A DNA stretch of 64,000 nucleotides, from NCBI RefSeq assembly GCF_021404405.1, contig NZ_JABFTV010000003.1, forward strand, positions 413,393 through 477,392, in the 5' to 3' direction. This DNA comes from Billgrantia aerodenitrificans (GTDB lineage Bacteria > Pseudomonadota > Gammaproteobacteria > Pseudomonadales > Halomonadaceae). Made by a program: the position numbers and the translations under genes. Positions 8,868 to 19,345 of the stretch are shown piece after piece; the first letter of the stretch is position 1; the number at the start of each line of letters is the position of its first letter. The notes beneath the pieces are model-generated. The model saw only the letters and a program-made list of their open reading frames with translations, searched no databases and was not told the DNA's origin.

Positions 8868-9127
8868 GAGCGTGCGTCCCTGATGTGGCGACGAGTGATG
8901 GAGCGACTGCAGGAAAAGGCGAAGTATCTCATGAATTCCAGGTGCGCTGCAGGGGCAGACCGTCTTCATCGGCGAGACTACGCCAAGATGCCTCTCGACA
9001 CCGCTCTTCCGGCCCGGTGGACATCAGCTTGTCACAAAGGCTGCGTATGGTATGTCGCAACGTCACTTAGGCTCACGGCGCGTCATGTCGCCGAGAGGTG
9101 GGGTCATGCTGCAGCGGGGTAGAGGCC

Positions 9128-11377
9128 ATGCCGGAAGAGCAGAGCACCATGGTGGAGATAGAGGCGCAGCGAAGTCAGGAGGTGATAGCGGCAGCGCTTC
9201 CCGAGCCTTTGGCGCCTGCCACCGAAACACCTGACGAAACGCCGCTGCGGATCAATCACACCCGTACCGGGGTGCGGGCCAAGCCGACCTCTGTCACATC
9301 CGAACTCGACCTGAAGTCTCCCAGCCTCTACTTCAATCGCGAGCTGTCGACCCTGCAGTTTCATATCCGCGTGCTCGAGCAGGCGCTGGACATGTCGCAT
9401 CCGCTGGTCAATCGGTTGATGTTCCTGCTCATCTTCTCGTCCAATCTGGATGAGTTTTTCGAGATTCGCGTGGCGGGCATCAAGCGGCATATTGCCCTGC
9501 ATCCCGACGAGGTGGGGAGCGACGGCATGCGACCCACGGAGCTGCTCGACGAGATTTCTCGCATAGTGCATGAGCAGGTGGAACGACAGTACCGCATTCT
9601 CAACGAGACGCTGATTCCCGAACTCGCCCGGCAGAACATCTTCTTCCTGCGCCGCGAGAGCTGGACTGCATCCCAGCGGGAGTGGGTCAGGGAATATTTC
9701 GACGAAGAGATCATGCCGGTGATCAGTCCGATCGGGCTCGACCCCTCCCACCCTTTTCCTCGCCTGGTCAACAAGAGCCTGAATTTCATCGTCGAGCTGG
9801 AGGGCCAGGATGCATTCGGTCGCGAGGGCGGGCTGGCGATCCTGCCCGCCCCGCGACCGTTGCCGCGCCTGATCCGCTTGCCCGCGCACCTGAGTCGTCC
9901 GGGCTGCGATGAGTTCGTCTTTCTTTCCTCCATGGTCCATGCCCATGCCGAGGAGCTGTTCCCCGGCATGAAGATCATCGGCTGCTATCAGTTCCGCCTG
10001 ACCCGCAACGCCGACTTCTCGGTGGATACGGAGGAGATCTCCGATCTCGCCTCGGCCCTCAAGGGTGAACTGCTGGCGCGACGCTATGGCGACGGCGTGC
10101 GCCTGGAGGTGGTCAACGACTGCCCGGCCCATCTCACCGACTTTCTGCTCAACCAGTTCAACCTCGCGCCCCGCGACCTCTATCTGGTGGATGGCCCGGT
10201 CAACTTGAGTCGGTTGATGACTCTGCTGGGGGATTTCGAGCGTCACGATCTGCTCTACAAGCCCTTCATTCCCGGGCTGCCCAAGGTGCTCAACAATCGC
10301 AAGGAAAGCCTGTTCAGCCTGATCGCTCAGGGCGACATTCTGCTCCACCACCCGTTTCAATCGTTCACGCCCATCGAGAGCCTGCTGGCCGAGGCGGCCA
10401 ACGATCCTGGCGTGCTGGCCATCAAGCAGACGCTGTATCGTACCGGTGCCGATTCGGCCATCGTCAGTGCGCTGGTCGAGGCCGCTCGCAACGGCAAGGA
10501 GGTCACGGTGGTGATCGAGCTGCGCGCGCGCTTCGACGAGGCGGACAATCTGCTTCTCGCGGCCCGCCTTCAGGAAGCGGGTGCCATCGTGATTTATGGC
10601 GTGATGGCCTACAAGACCCACGCCAAGATGCTGCATATCGTGCGCCGCGAGAAGGGTGGGCTGCGTTACTACGCCCACTTGGGCACCGGCAACTATCACT
10701 CGCGCACGGCCAAGCTCTACACCGATTACAGCCTGCTGACCGCCAATGAGCGGCTGTGCGAGGACGTGCATCTGGTCTTCCAGCAGCTGTCGGGAATGGG
10801 CAAGCCCAGGGTGATCGAAACCCTGCTGCATGCGCCATTCGTGCTTCATGACCGGCTGGTGAAGATGATCGAGCGCGAGGCCAGGCACGCCGAGAAAGGC
10901 AGGAAGGCGCACCTGATCATCAAGTGCAATTCGCTGACCGAGCCCCAGCTCATCCGGGCGCTCTACCGCGCCTCGCAGGCCGGGGTGCGCTGCGACTTGA
11001 TCGTGCGTGGCATGTGCTGCCTGCGCCCCGGTGTGGCGGGGGTGTCAGAGAATATCCAGGTACGCTCGATCGTTGGGCGATTCCTCGAGCATACCCGTGT
11101 CTTCACCTTCCACAACGATGGCAAGCCGGAGGTGTGGGCTTCGAGTGCCGACTTCATGGAACGCAACATGTTCCAGCGCGTGGAAACCTGCTTCCCCATC
11201 CTCGACAAGAAGCTGGCACAGCAGGTACGCAAGGACCTGGAGACCTACCTGGTGGACAACTGCCAGGCCTGGGTACTGACCGCTGACGGTCGCTACGTGA
11301 AACAGGTGCCCGAAGAGGGCGTTCCGGCCATCAGCGCCCAGGAGACGCTGCTCTACGCTTATGCAGCGAAGGCCTGA
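9128..11377 (+). CDS. ppk1: Polyphosphate kinase 1
   Basis: An approximately 749-residue PPK1, which reversibly polymerises ATP gamma-phosphate into polyphosphate. The conserved core begins SLYFNRELSTLQFHIRVLEQA. The active-site region YKTHAKMLHIVRRE contains the histidine that becomes phosphorylated, and AHLGTGNYHSRTAKLYTD follows. The first 70 residues are Glu/Pro-rich and not conserved, so the start is uncertain: ATG at 9128 follows AGAGG, while an in-frame GTG lies at 9098. The gene is followed after 88 bases by ppx. Confidence 0.95.
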   Translation: MPEEQSTMVEIEAQRSQEVIAAALPEPLAPATETPDETPLRINHTRTGVRAKPTSVTSELDLKSPSLYFNRELSTLQFHIRVLEQALDMSHPLVNRLMFLLIFSSNLDEFFEIRVAGIKRHIALHPDEVGSDGMRPTELLDEISRIVHEQVERQYRILNETLIPELARQNIFFLRRESWTASQREWVREYFDEEIMPVISPIGLDPSHPFPRLVNKSLNFIVELEGQDAFGREGGLAILPAPRPLPRLIRLPAHLSRPGCDEFVFLSSMVHAHAEELFPGMKIIGCYQFRLTRNADFSVDTEEISDLASALKGELLARRYGDGVRLEVVNDCPAHLTDFLLNQFNLAPRDLYLVDGPVNLSRLMTLLGDFERHDLLYKPFIPGLPKVLNNRKESLFSLIAQGDILLHHPFQSFTPIESLLAEAANDPGVLAIKQTLYRTGADSAIVSALVEAARNGKEVTVVIELRARFDEADNLLLAARLQEAGAIVIYGVMAYKTHAKMLHIVRREKGGLRYYAHLGTGNYHSRTAKLYTDYSLLTANERLCEDVHLVFQQLSGMGKPRVIETLLHAPFVLHDRLVKMIEREARHAEKGRKAHLIIKCNSLTEPQLIRALYRASQAGVRCDLIVRGMCCLRPGVAGVSENIQVRSIVGRFLEHTRVFTFHNDGKPEVWASSADFMERNMFQRVETCFPILDKKLAQQVRKDLETYLVDNCQAWVLTADGRYVKQVPEEGVPAISAQETLLYAYAAKA

Positions 11378-11465
11378 GCGGCGTTGTCCGTTCCGGCTGA
11401 GGCCGTAGCCACCCCCTTTGCTCTTGTCTGCTTCGGCAGGCCTCTGAAGGAAGAACTCGCCACCG

Positions 11466-12980
11466 ATGACCCCATCGACTCATGACGAGCCTCGCCGCCT
11501 GGCGGCGATAGATCTGGGCTCCAACAGCTTCCACTTGTTGGTCGCCAACTATCAGCACGAACGTTTCCAGGTGACCGCCAAGTACGGCGAGAAGGTGCAA
11601 CTGGCTGCCGGGCTCGACGATGACCTCAGGCTGAGCGACGAGGCCATGCAGCGCGCCATGGAGTGCCTGGCCCGGTTTGCGCCGTTCGTCGCCGACATCG
11701 ACCCCAGGCACCTGCGTATCGTCGGTACCCAAACGCTGCGCATGGCCAGCAACGGCCAGGAGCTGATTGCCCATGCCGAAGCCCTGCTTGGCCATGAGGT
11801 GGAGATCGTTTCCGGCCGCGAAGAGGCCCGCCTGATCTATCTGGGTGTGGCGCATTCGCTGGCCGACGTGCATGGCCGCCGCTTCATCCTCGACATCGGG
11901 GGCGGCTCGACAGAGTTCATCATCGGTGAGCGGTTCGAACCTCAGGCCCTGGAGAGCCTGGAGATGGGTTGTGTCTCTTACACCCGACGTTTCTTTGCCG
12001 AGGGCACAATCGACGAGAGTCGCTTCCGCCAGGCCGAAATCGCAGCGCTGTACGAAGTGGAGAGTATCCGCCAGCCATTCCTGCAGCTGGGCTGGTCGGA
12101 TCCGGTGGGCACCAGCGGCACTATCCGCAACGTGGCGGCCATCGTCTCCGCCGAGGGGGCGAGCGTCGAGGGCATCATTCGTCGCGATGCGCTGTTTCGG
12201 TTGCGCCAGCAGTTGATCGATTGTGGCCATGTCGACCAGCTCGCCCTGGTTGGGCTCAAGCCCGATCGCGCCAGAGTGTTTCCGGCGGGCGTGGCGGTGC
12301 TGTGCGCGGTTTTCGAAGCCTTCGACCTGCCGTTTCTGCGCTATTCGGACGGCGCGTTGCGCGAGGGCATACTCTACGACCTGATCGGCCGTAACACCCC
12401 GGAGGATTCGCGACTAAAGACGCTCGATGGTCTCGATCTGCGTTATGCCACCGACAGGCGCCAGGCTGCCAACGTGGTCGCAAGTGCCATGGCAGCCTTC
12501 GACCAGGTGGCCGAGGCCTGGCAGCTCGGCGACGAACAGCGCCAATTGTTGGCTTGGGCAGCCAGGTTGCACGAGATAGGACTGGCCGTTTCGCATAGCC
12601 AGTTCCATCGGCATGGCGCCTACCTGCTCGAGCATTCCGACCTGCCGGGCTTCTCGCGCACGGATCAGCGCGGCCTTGCCTTCCTGGTGCGGGCTCACCG
12701 GCGCAAGTTCCCCATCAAGGAACTCAAGGAGTTTCCGGCAACGGTACGCCAGCGCTATGCGCGTCTGGCGCGACTGCTGCGTCTGGCGGCAATACTCAAC
12801 CACTCCCGACCTGAAACGCCGCCCGATGACGTTACCCTGGGCGTCGAGGGCGATGTTCTCCTCGTGACATTGCCCGGCGGCTTGACCGGCAGCGCCCTGC
12901 TGTTGGGCGCCCTCGAGCAGGAGAAAAACTATCAGCTCGCCGCCGGCTATCAGCTCGAGATCATCCCCGGGGCACGCTGA
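11466..12980 (+). CDS. ppx: Exopolyphosphatase (Ppx/GppA family)
   Basis: A 504-residue member of the ASKHA-fold Ppx/GppA family, which releases terminal phosphate from polyphosphate or from pppGpp. The phosphate-1 loop is LAAIDLGSNSFHLLVANY, and the second glycine loop is FILDIGGGSTEFIIGE. The C-terminal HD-like part includes WAARLHEIGLAVSHSQFHRHGAYLLEHS. Adjacency to ppk1 favours exopolyphosphatase over a dedicated GppA role. Its 3' end overlaps the convergent glutaminase gene by 20 bases. Confidence 0.93.
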   Translation: MTPSTHDEPRRLAAIDLGSNSFHLLVANYQHERFQVTAKYGEKVQLAAGLDDDLRLSDEAMQRAMECLARFAPFVADIDPRHLRIVGTQTLRMASNGQELIAHAEALLGHEVEIVSGREEARLIYLGVAHSLADVHGRRFILDIGGGSTEFIIGERFEPQALESLEMGCVSYTRRFFAEGTIDESRFRQAEIAALYEVESIRQPFLQLGWSDPVGTSGTIRNVAAIVSAEGASVEGIIRRDALFRLRQQLIDCGHVDQLALVGLKPDRARVFPAGVAVLCAVFEAFDLPFLRYSDGALREGILYDLIGRNTPEDSRLKTLDGLDLRYATDRRQAANVVASAMAAFDQVAEAWQLGDEQRQLLAWAARLHEIGLAVSHSQFHRHGAYLLEHSDLPGFSRTDQRGLAFLVRAHRRKFPIKELKEFPATVRQRYARLARLLRLAAILNHSRPETPPDDVTLGVEGDVLLVTLPGGLTGSALLLGALEQEKNYQLAAGYQLEIIPGAR

Positions 12981-13884
12981 TCCCAGCCGGATCGAGCTCC
13001 TCGGCGAACAGTTCCAGGGCGTACTGGGCGGCCACGGAATTGCCGTTGTCGTCGAGGGCCGGCGACCAGGCGCAGACCGTCATCCGTCCCGGCACCACGG
13101 CGACGATGCCGCCGCCCACGCCGCTCTTCGCCGGCAGCCCGACGCGATAGGCGAAATCCCCCGCCGCGTCGTACATGCCGCAGGTCGCCATGATCGCATT
13201 GATGCGACGTGTCAGCCCCGGCGAGACGAAGCGCTCGCCCATGGCGCGGGCCTCGCCGTCGGCCGCCAGGAAGTTCATGGCCACGGCCAGGTCGGTGCAG
13301 CTCATGGCCAGCGCACAGCAGGAGAAGTAGGTGCGCAACACCTCGTCGACGTCGTTGTCCAGGTTGCCGAAGGCCTTCATCAGATAGGCCATGGCGGCGT
13401 TGCGCGAACGGTGCTGCCACTCGGAGTCCAGCACCTCGTCGTCGATCAGGATCCTGGCGTTGCCCGCCAGCCGCCGGGCCACGTCCTGCAGGTGCTTGTC
13501 CGGGGTGGCAAAGGCGCTGACCAGGCGATCCGTGACCACGATGGCGCCGGCATTGATGAAGGGGTTGCGCGGCTTGCCCCGTTCGGCCTCGAGCTGGGCC
13601 AGGGAGTTGAAGGGCATGCCCGACGGATTCAGGCCCACCCGCTGCCACAGCGCTTCGCCGTGGGTACGCAGGGCAAGGGTGAGCAGCAGCACCTTGGCGA
13701 TGCTCTGGATCGAGAAGGGCGTCTCGGCGTCCCCGGCGGCATACAGCGTTCCGTCGTTGGTGCACACGGCGATGCCGAGCCGTTCCGGGTCCTGTTCGGC
13801 CAGCGCCGGGATGTAGCTGGCGACCCGGCCGCTGCCGAGCCGGGAGCGGGCCCGGGCATGGATGCTCTCCAGCCAGGCCTGCAT
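12961..13884 (-). CDS. glsA: Glutaminase
   Basis: A 307-residue serine-dependent glutaminase hydrolysing L-glutamine to glutamate and ammonia. It carries the beta-lactamase-like SIQSIAKVL motif (SxxK), NPFINAGAIVV, SRNAAMAYLMKSFGN-like helix and GLPAKSGVGGGIVAVVP. The start at 13884 (MQAWLESIHARA) is preceded by a very good AAGGGAAGAC ribosome site; an upstream in-frame ATG at 13911 lacks one. It lies downstream of the sodium/amino-acid symporter in the same direction, 98 bases apart with a strong hairpin between, so co-expression is likely but may be attenuated. Its 3' end overlaps convergent ppx. Confidence 0.95.
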   Translation of the reverse strand: MQAWLESIHARARSRLGSGRVASYIPALAEQDPERLGIAVCTNDGTLYAAGDAETPFSIQSIAKVLLLTLALRTHGEALWQRVGLNPSGMPFNSLAQLEAERGKPRNPFINAGAIVVTDRLVSAFATPDKHLQDVARRLAGNARILIDDEVLDSEWQHRSRNAAMAYLMKAFGNLDNDVDEVLRTYFSCCALAMSCTDLAVAMNFLAADGEARAMGERFVSPGLTRRINAIMATCGMYDAAGDFAYRVGLPAKSGVGGGIVAVVPGRMTVCAWSPALDDNGNSVAAQYALELFAEELDPAGISVPRG

Positions 13885-13926
13885 GTCTTCCCTTTCCGGC
13901 AGGGTTCGCATGCTCTGGGCCCCAAC

Positions 13927-13954
13927 GGCCGGCCCCGAAGCATCGGGGCCGGCC
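13927..13954 (-). other. Strong hairpin between symporter gene and glsA
   Basis: Perfect 12-bp stem GGCCGGCCCCGA with loop AGCA in the 98-base gap. There is no T run after it on the minus strand, so it is not a canonical terminator. It may partially terminate or protect the upstream mRNA, giving glsA a lower level than the symporter. Confidence 0.6.
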
Positions 13955-13982
13955 GCAGGCCGTGACAGAGGGTATCGCACCG

Positions 13983-15461
13983 CTACTTCGCCGGCTGGCC
14001 GGCGGTCGGTGCCGCTGCGCCGTAACGCTTGAGGCGCTCGATGTCCTCGGGCTCGATCTCCCAGGCGGCGGGATCGATGTCGAGGTCGGCGAACTTCTGG
14101 GCATCGAACACCGGGTGGCGGATGCCGGCGCGGATCTGCTCGTCGAAGTCGCGCATCAGGCGCAGCCCAGGCTTGAACAGCATGAGCAGGGCGATGAGGT
14201 TGGCCAGCGCCAGGAAGCCCATGGTCACGTCGGCGAAGGCGAACACCGTGCCCAGGTCGGTCAGCGCACCCCAGGCGCAAAGCGCGACGATCGCGATGCG
14301 GAACAGGTTGAACAGCGTGACGTTGCCATCGCTGAAGTAGTTGAGGCTGTTCTCGCCCAGGTAGTAGTTGTAGAGAATGGTGCTGAAGCCGAACAGCAGC
14401 AGCGCCACGCTGACGAAGCTGCGGCCCCATTCGCCCACGTGGTCGGCCAGCGAGACCTGGGTCAGCGCCACGCCGCCGATATCGGCACCGCTGGCCGGGT
14501 CGTAGGCGCCGCTGAGCAGGATGATGAAGGCGGTGGCCGAGCAGATGATCAGGGTGTCGATGAACACCGAGAAGGCCTGCACGACCCCCTGGTTGGCCGG
14601 GTGCGGCACATAGGCCACCGCGGCGACGTTGGGCGCGCTGCCCAGGCCCGCCTCGTTGGAGAACAGGCCGCGCTTGACCCCCATCATGATGGCGGCGCCG
14701 ATACCGCCACCCACCGCCGGCTCCAGGCCGAAGGCGCTGTTGACGATCAGCAGGAAGACCTCGGGGATGCGCGGCAGGTTCATGCCCAGTACCACGAAGG
14801 CAATCAGCAGGTAGCCCACCGCCATGACCGGCACCAGCACCTCGGTCACCCGGGCGATGCGCTTGATGCCGCCGAAGATGATCAGGCCGACCACCGCGGC
14901 CATGCCGATCCCGGTATAGAGCACCGGAATGCCGAAGGCGTCGTCGAAGGAGGTGGCCACGGCATAGGACTGCAGCGCGGTGAAGCCGAAACCGAAGGTG
15001 ACCAGCAGCAGCACCGAGTAGAGCGCGGCCAGCCACTTCCAGCGGCTACCGAGGCCGCGGGCAATGTAGTAGGCCGGTCCGCCGCGGTAGGTGCCGTCCG
15101 GCTGGGCCGTCTTGTAGGCCTGGGCCAGGGTGCACTCGAGGAAGCTGGTGGCCATGCCCATCAGGCCGACCAGCCACATCCAGAAGATCGCCCCGGGGCC
15201 GCCGAGGGTGATGGCCACTGCCACGCCGGCGATGTTGCCGCCGCCGACGCGACCGGCAATGGAGAGCAGCAGCGCCTGGAAGGAGCTCAGGTGGCCGTGC
15301 TTGTCACGCTTGAACGCCTGGCTGGCGCCGAGGATGCGGAACATGCGGGCGAAATAGCGAAACTGGACGAAGCGCGAGCTCAGGGTGAAGCCGACGCCGA
15401 CGGCGATCAGCAGGGCGATGAGCACCTTGCCCCACAGCAGGTCGTTGATCAGATCGAGCAT
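13983..15461 (-). CDS. Alanine/glycine:cation symporter family transporter (AGCS)
   Basis: A 492-residue integral membrane transporter of the AGCS family, sodium- or proton-coupled uptake of alanine, glycine or glutamine. About eleven hydrophobic segments are visible. Family signatures are GGGNIAGVAVAITLGGPGAI and LVGLMGMATSFLECTLAQ. The adjacent glutaminase and amino-acid-sensing two-component system suggest that glutamine or a similar amino acid is a substrate; this is inference. A sigma-54 promoter and upstream palindromes precede it, so expression should require the NtrC-type regulator encoded just upstream. Confidence 0.93.
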   Translation of the reverse strand: MLDLINDLLWGKVLIALLIAVGVGFTLSSRFVQFRYFARMFRILGASQAFKRDKHGHLSSFQALLLSIAGRVGGGNIAGVAVAITLGGPGAIFWMWLVGLMGMATSFLECTLAQAYKTAQPDGTYRGGPAYYIARGLGSRWKWLAALYSVLLLVTFGFGFTALQSYAVATSFDDAFGIPVLYTGIGMAAVVGLIIFGGIKRIARVTEVLVPVMAVGYLLIAFVVLGMNLPRIPEVFLLIVNSAFGLEPAVGGGIGAAIMMGVKRGLFSNEAGLGSAPNVAAVAYVPHPANQGVVQAFSVFIDTLIICSATAFIILLSGAYDPASGADIGGVALTQVSLADHVGEWGRSFVSVALLLFGFSTILYNYYLGENSLNYFSDGNVTLFNLFRIAIVALCAWGALTDLGTVFAFADVTMGFLALANLIALLMLFKPGLRLMRDFDEQIRAGIRHPVFDAQKFADLDIDPAAWEIEPEDIERLKRYGAAAPTAGQPAK

Positions 15462-15601
15462 CAGGCGTTCCTCCGCTCGGGCGCGACGTGGGGCAGCACG
15501 GACCGGGGAGTGGCGGTGGGTATCGTTATTCTTGGCATGGAACTGGAACCTCTTGCTGATGTTTTTGCGACTGGGCCCACCGTAAGCGGGCCGGTTGTCA
15601 T

Positions 15602-15617
15602 CGCAAGTTCCATGCCA
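15602..15617 (-). promoter_or_regulatory. Sigma-54 (-24/-12) promoter for the AGCS symporter gene
   Basis: On the minus strand the sequence reads TGGCATGGAACTTGCG. It has the invariant GG and GC dinucleotides ten bases apart and matches the TGGCAYG-N4-TTGCW consensus except the final base. Transcription should start near 15592, leaving a leader of about 130 bases. It is the only such site between the regulator gene and the symporter gene, which is what a sigma-54 activator encoded next door would need. Confidence 0.85.
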
Positions 15618-15693
15618 TTCCGCTGCTTTCCTGCAACCTATTGATTCAGAGAGAAAAAATTCAAGAGGGTGAGGCTTTGCGCCATCGTCAGCG

Positions 15694-15711
15694 CTATAAC
15701 CCAGGTTCTAG
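15694..15711. promoter_or_regulatory. Upstream activator palindrome 1
   Basis: CTATAACCCAGGTTCTAG, an 18-base imperfect dyad sharing the core ATAACCCAGGTT with the two other sites. Its centre is about 110 bases upstream of the predicted sigma-54 start, the usual position for an enhancer of an NtrC-family activator. Confidence 0.75.
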
Positions 15712-15761
15712 AGGGGTTAAGAGATAAAGCTAACTGATTGAACTGGAAGGACAAAAAAGAG

Positions 15762-15779
15762 CTATAACTCAAGTTATCG
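15762..15779. promoter_or_regulatory. Upstream activator palindrome 2
   Basis: CTATAACTCAAGTTATCG, same dyad pattern as site 1 (core ATAACTCAAGTTAT). It is followed immediately by site 3, with centres 18 bases apart, nearly two helical turns, as expected for cooperative binding of activator dimers. Confidence 0.75.
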
Positions 15780-15791
15780 TTATAACCCAGG

Positions 15792-15797
<6 letters not shown>
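15780..15797. promoter_or_regulatory. Upstream activator palindrome 3
   Basis: TTATAACCCAGGTTATGA, the best dyad of the three (ATAACCCAGGTTAT). It overlaps the stop codon of the regulator gene, so the enhancer reaches into the coding sequence. Confidence 0.75.
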
Positions 15798-17221
<1,424 letters not shown>

Positions 17222-17225
<4 letters not shown>

Positions 17226-19000
17226 GGTGCGTCTGTCTCCTGCTCACGGGTCTGGGGCGTGCTGGTCGACGTCGCATCGGCCGGCCTGGTTGGCAGCGAC
17301 AGCACGGCCCGGGTACCGTGGCCGGGCCGGGAGTCGAAGGTCAGGCCGCCCTGGTGCTCGCTGACGATACTGGCGGAGACGGAGAGGCCCAGCCCGGTGC
17401 CGCCGCACTCGCGGCGGGTGGTGAAGAAGGGGTCCGTCAGCCGGTGCATGTCCTCGGGGGCGATGCCGCACCCCTCGTCGCACACCTCCACCAGCACCCG
17501 GCCCTCGCTGCGCTCGTGACGCGTCGTCAGGCGGATGCCCTGGGCAGGGTTCTCCAGCGCCTGACAGGCGTTCAGCACCAGGTTGATCACCACCTGCTCG
17601 ATGCGCTGAGCGTTGCCGACCAGCGGCGGCAGGTCGTCGGCATAGTGGGCCTCGAAGCGGCCGGTCGCCTTGCGGATCGAATTGTCCACCAGGCGCACGG
17701 CGGTGGCCACCACCTCGTTGAGATCGAAGAGTTCGGCCTGAGCGCTGCCGCCCTGGCGGGCGAAATCCTTGAGGTCGCCGACGATGCGCTTGATGCGCCG
17801 GGTACCCTCCTGCATGTCATCGATCATGCCGGGGATCTCCTCGCGCATGCGCGAATAGGGCAGCCCGCCGAACGGGAAGTCGCCGTGGCGGCGGTAGTGC
17901 GCTTCGAGGATCGGCTCGGCGTCGGCCCAGGCGTCGCGCAGCACCGGCAGGTTCAGCAGCAGCAGGCTGCTGGGGTTGTTGATCTCGTGGGCCACCCCCG
18001 AGACCAGCACGCCGAGCGACGCCATCTTGTCGGCCTGGATCAGCTGCTGCTGGTGCAGCCGCAGCTCCTCGGTGCGCGCCGCCACCTCACGCTTGAGCAG
18101 GCGGTTCCAGATCACGATGACGCCCAGGATCAGCAGCAGCAGCGCCGAGAGCGCCGCGCCGACCTGGCCGACCCGGTGCCAGGGGAAGCCCTCGCCGCCC
18201 TCCAATGGCCCCAGCCAGCGGTCGTAGATAGCCTGGTGGCGGCCGGTGTTCTTGAGGATGGCCAGCCCCTCGCTGAACTTGGCCAGCAGGTTGGCGTCGC
18301 CCTGGCGCACCGCGTAGCCGTAGCGCAGCGAAAAGGGCCGCGCCACCGGCACCAGGTTGGTCAGGCCCAGCTCGCGGCTGAGGTAGAGCGCCGGCAGGTT
18401 GGCCACCAGGGCGTAGTCGTGCTGGCCGGCGGCCAGCGCCCGCAGCGCATCGGCGTGGGTATCCACGGGGATCACCACGGCGCCGATGTCATGTTCGATC
18501 AGGTAGTCGTGCATGATGTCGCCGCGCTGGACCAACACCTCCTTGCCGCGCAGCTCCTCGACCTCGACCACCGGGTCGCCGCGGCGGGCGAAGATCGACT
18601 GATGGACGATGGCGTGGGGCGGGGCGAAATCGAACTGTTCGGTGCGCGCCTCGGAGAACGACATGCCCTGGAGAATGTCGATCTCCCCCTGCTCCAGCCC
18701 CCGGCGCACCTCGCTCCATGGCTTGAGCTCGATGCGCACCTCGATGCCCATCACCTCGGCGATGGCCTGGGTCAGCTCCACGTTGTAGCCGGCCGGCTCG
18801 CCGTCATCGTCGAGAAACTCGTAGGGCGGGTGATAGTGATCGCCACCGACGACGATGATGTCTCTGGCCCCCTCGGGCCCCTCGACCTGCCCCCAGCCCG
18901 GCAGGGGCACCGCGAGGCAGACGGCCAGTGCCAGCCGTCGTAGCCACCCCATGATGCTGGATGGATGCCTTCGACAAGGCACTGCCCGGTTCGCCTTCAT
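17222..19000 (-). CDS. Sensor histidine kinase with periplasmic amino-acid-binding-like domain
   Basis: A 592-residue kinase. After an N-terminal signal anchor (about 17-38), residues 45-268 form an SBP_bac_3 solute-binding domain (DHYHPPYEFLDDDGEPAGYNVEL, WSEVRRGLEQGEIDIL), the fold of polar amino-acid binding proteins. A transmembrane helix spans 277-300. HisKA follows with phospho-His338 in GVAHEINNPSS, then an ATPase with VVINLVLNACQAL, DEGCGIAPEDM and GTGLGLSVS. It should sense an extracytoplasmic amino acid directly and phosphorylate the neighbouring NtrC-type regulator. The start is either 19000 or 18952 (MGWLRRLAL); neither has a strong ribosome site. The left attachment repeat of the integrated element is eight bases upstream of 19000. 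Confidence 0.93.
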
Positions 19001-19007
19001 GGTCGTG

Positions 19008-19028
19008 TCACTCGATATTCTGGATCTG
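19008..19028. repeat. Left attachment-site repeat (attL), fragment of yicC 3' end
   Basis: Matches 52520-52540 at 20 of 21 positions (shared core CTCGATRTTCTGGATC). Read on the minus strand it encodes Gln-Ile-Gln-Asn-Ile-Glu-stop, the last codons of yicC. It is therefore a duplicate left by site-specific insertion into the yicC end. It lies just upstream of the histidine kinase gene. Confidence 0.85.
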
Positions 19029-19100
19029 AAAATAGACCGTGATTAATTTTCATAATCCAATCAAGCGTTTGTGGGTAATTTGAACTGCCGAGCGTGACTT

Positions 19101-19120
19101 TACTCCCCAGAGTACTCCCC
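19101..19120 (+). repeat. Paired TACTCCCC repeats near the left end (candidate integrase arm sites)
   Basis: TACTCCCCA at 19101-19109 and GTACTCCCC at 19112-19120, the latter continuing as GTTTGGC. The same motif recurs near the right end (GTACTCCCCACTTGGC at 52404 and two inverted copies). Short repeats flanking both core sites are typical arm-type sites of tyrosine integrases. Confidence 0.55.
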
Positions 19121-19130
19121 GTTTGGCTGA

Positions 19131-19207
19131 GGCTGCTCGACTGCTCGACTGCTCGACTGCTCGACTGCTCGACCTCGACTGCTCGACTGCTCGACCTCGA
19201 CTGCTCG
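19131..19207. repeat. Short tandem repeat, 8-bp unit CTGCTCGA
   Basis: About eight copies of CTGCTCGA, interrupted twice by a six-base CCTCGA variant. The array lies in the 317-base gene-free stretch between the left attachment repeat and the first island gene, together with the candidate arm sites. No coding function is evident; such arrays change length by slippage. Confidence 0.85.
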
Positions 19208-19345
19208 TTCAGCCGGTCTCGAGGCGGAATGGCCAGCGAGTATACAGCAGCCATCTAGCATATCTACCAAGCCCGTGCCTGAGCGATAGCCACGTGATGA
19301 TACCTAGGATGTAGATTCAAGCGCATGAGACTGCAATGCACTCGT

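Noticed and set aside
9030..9078. TGTCA/GTCAC-like sequences upstream of ppk1 as a Pho box
   Set aside because: The half-sites do not fall at the 11-base spacing required of tandem PhoB sites.
12961..15036. A continuous minus-strand frame that looks like a fusion of a transporter region and glutaminase
   Set aside because: The symporter is encoded in a different frame (13983-15461). Only the glutaminase part of the long frame is real.
15533..15556. Plus-strand TGGCATGGAACTGG as a second sigma-54 promoter
   Set aside because: The GG-to-GC spacing is absent and the orientation points away from any suitable gene.
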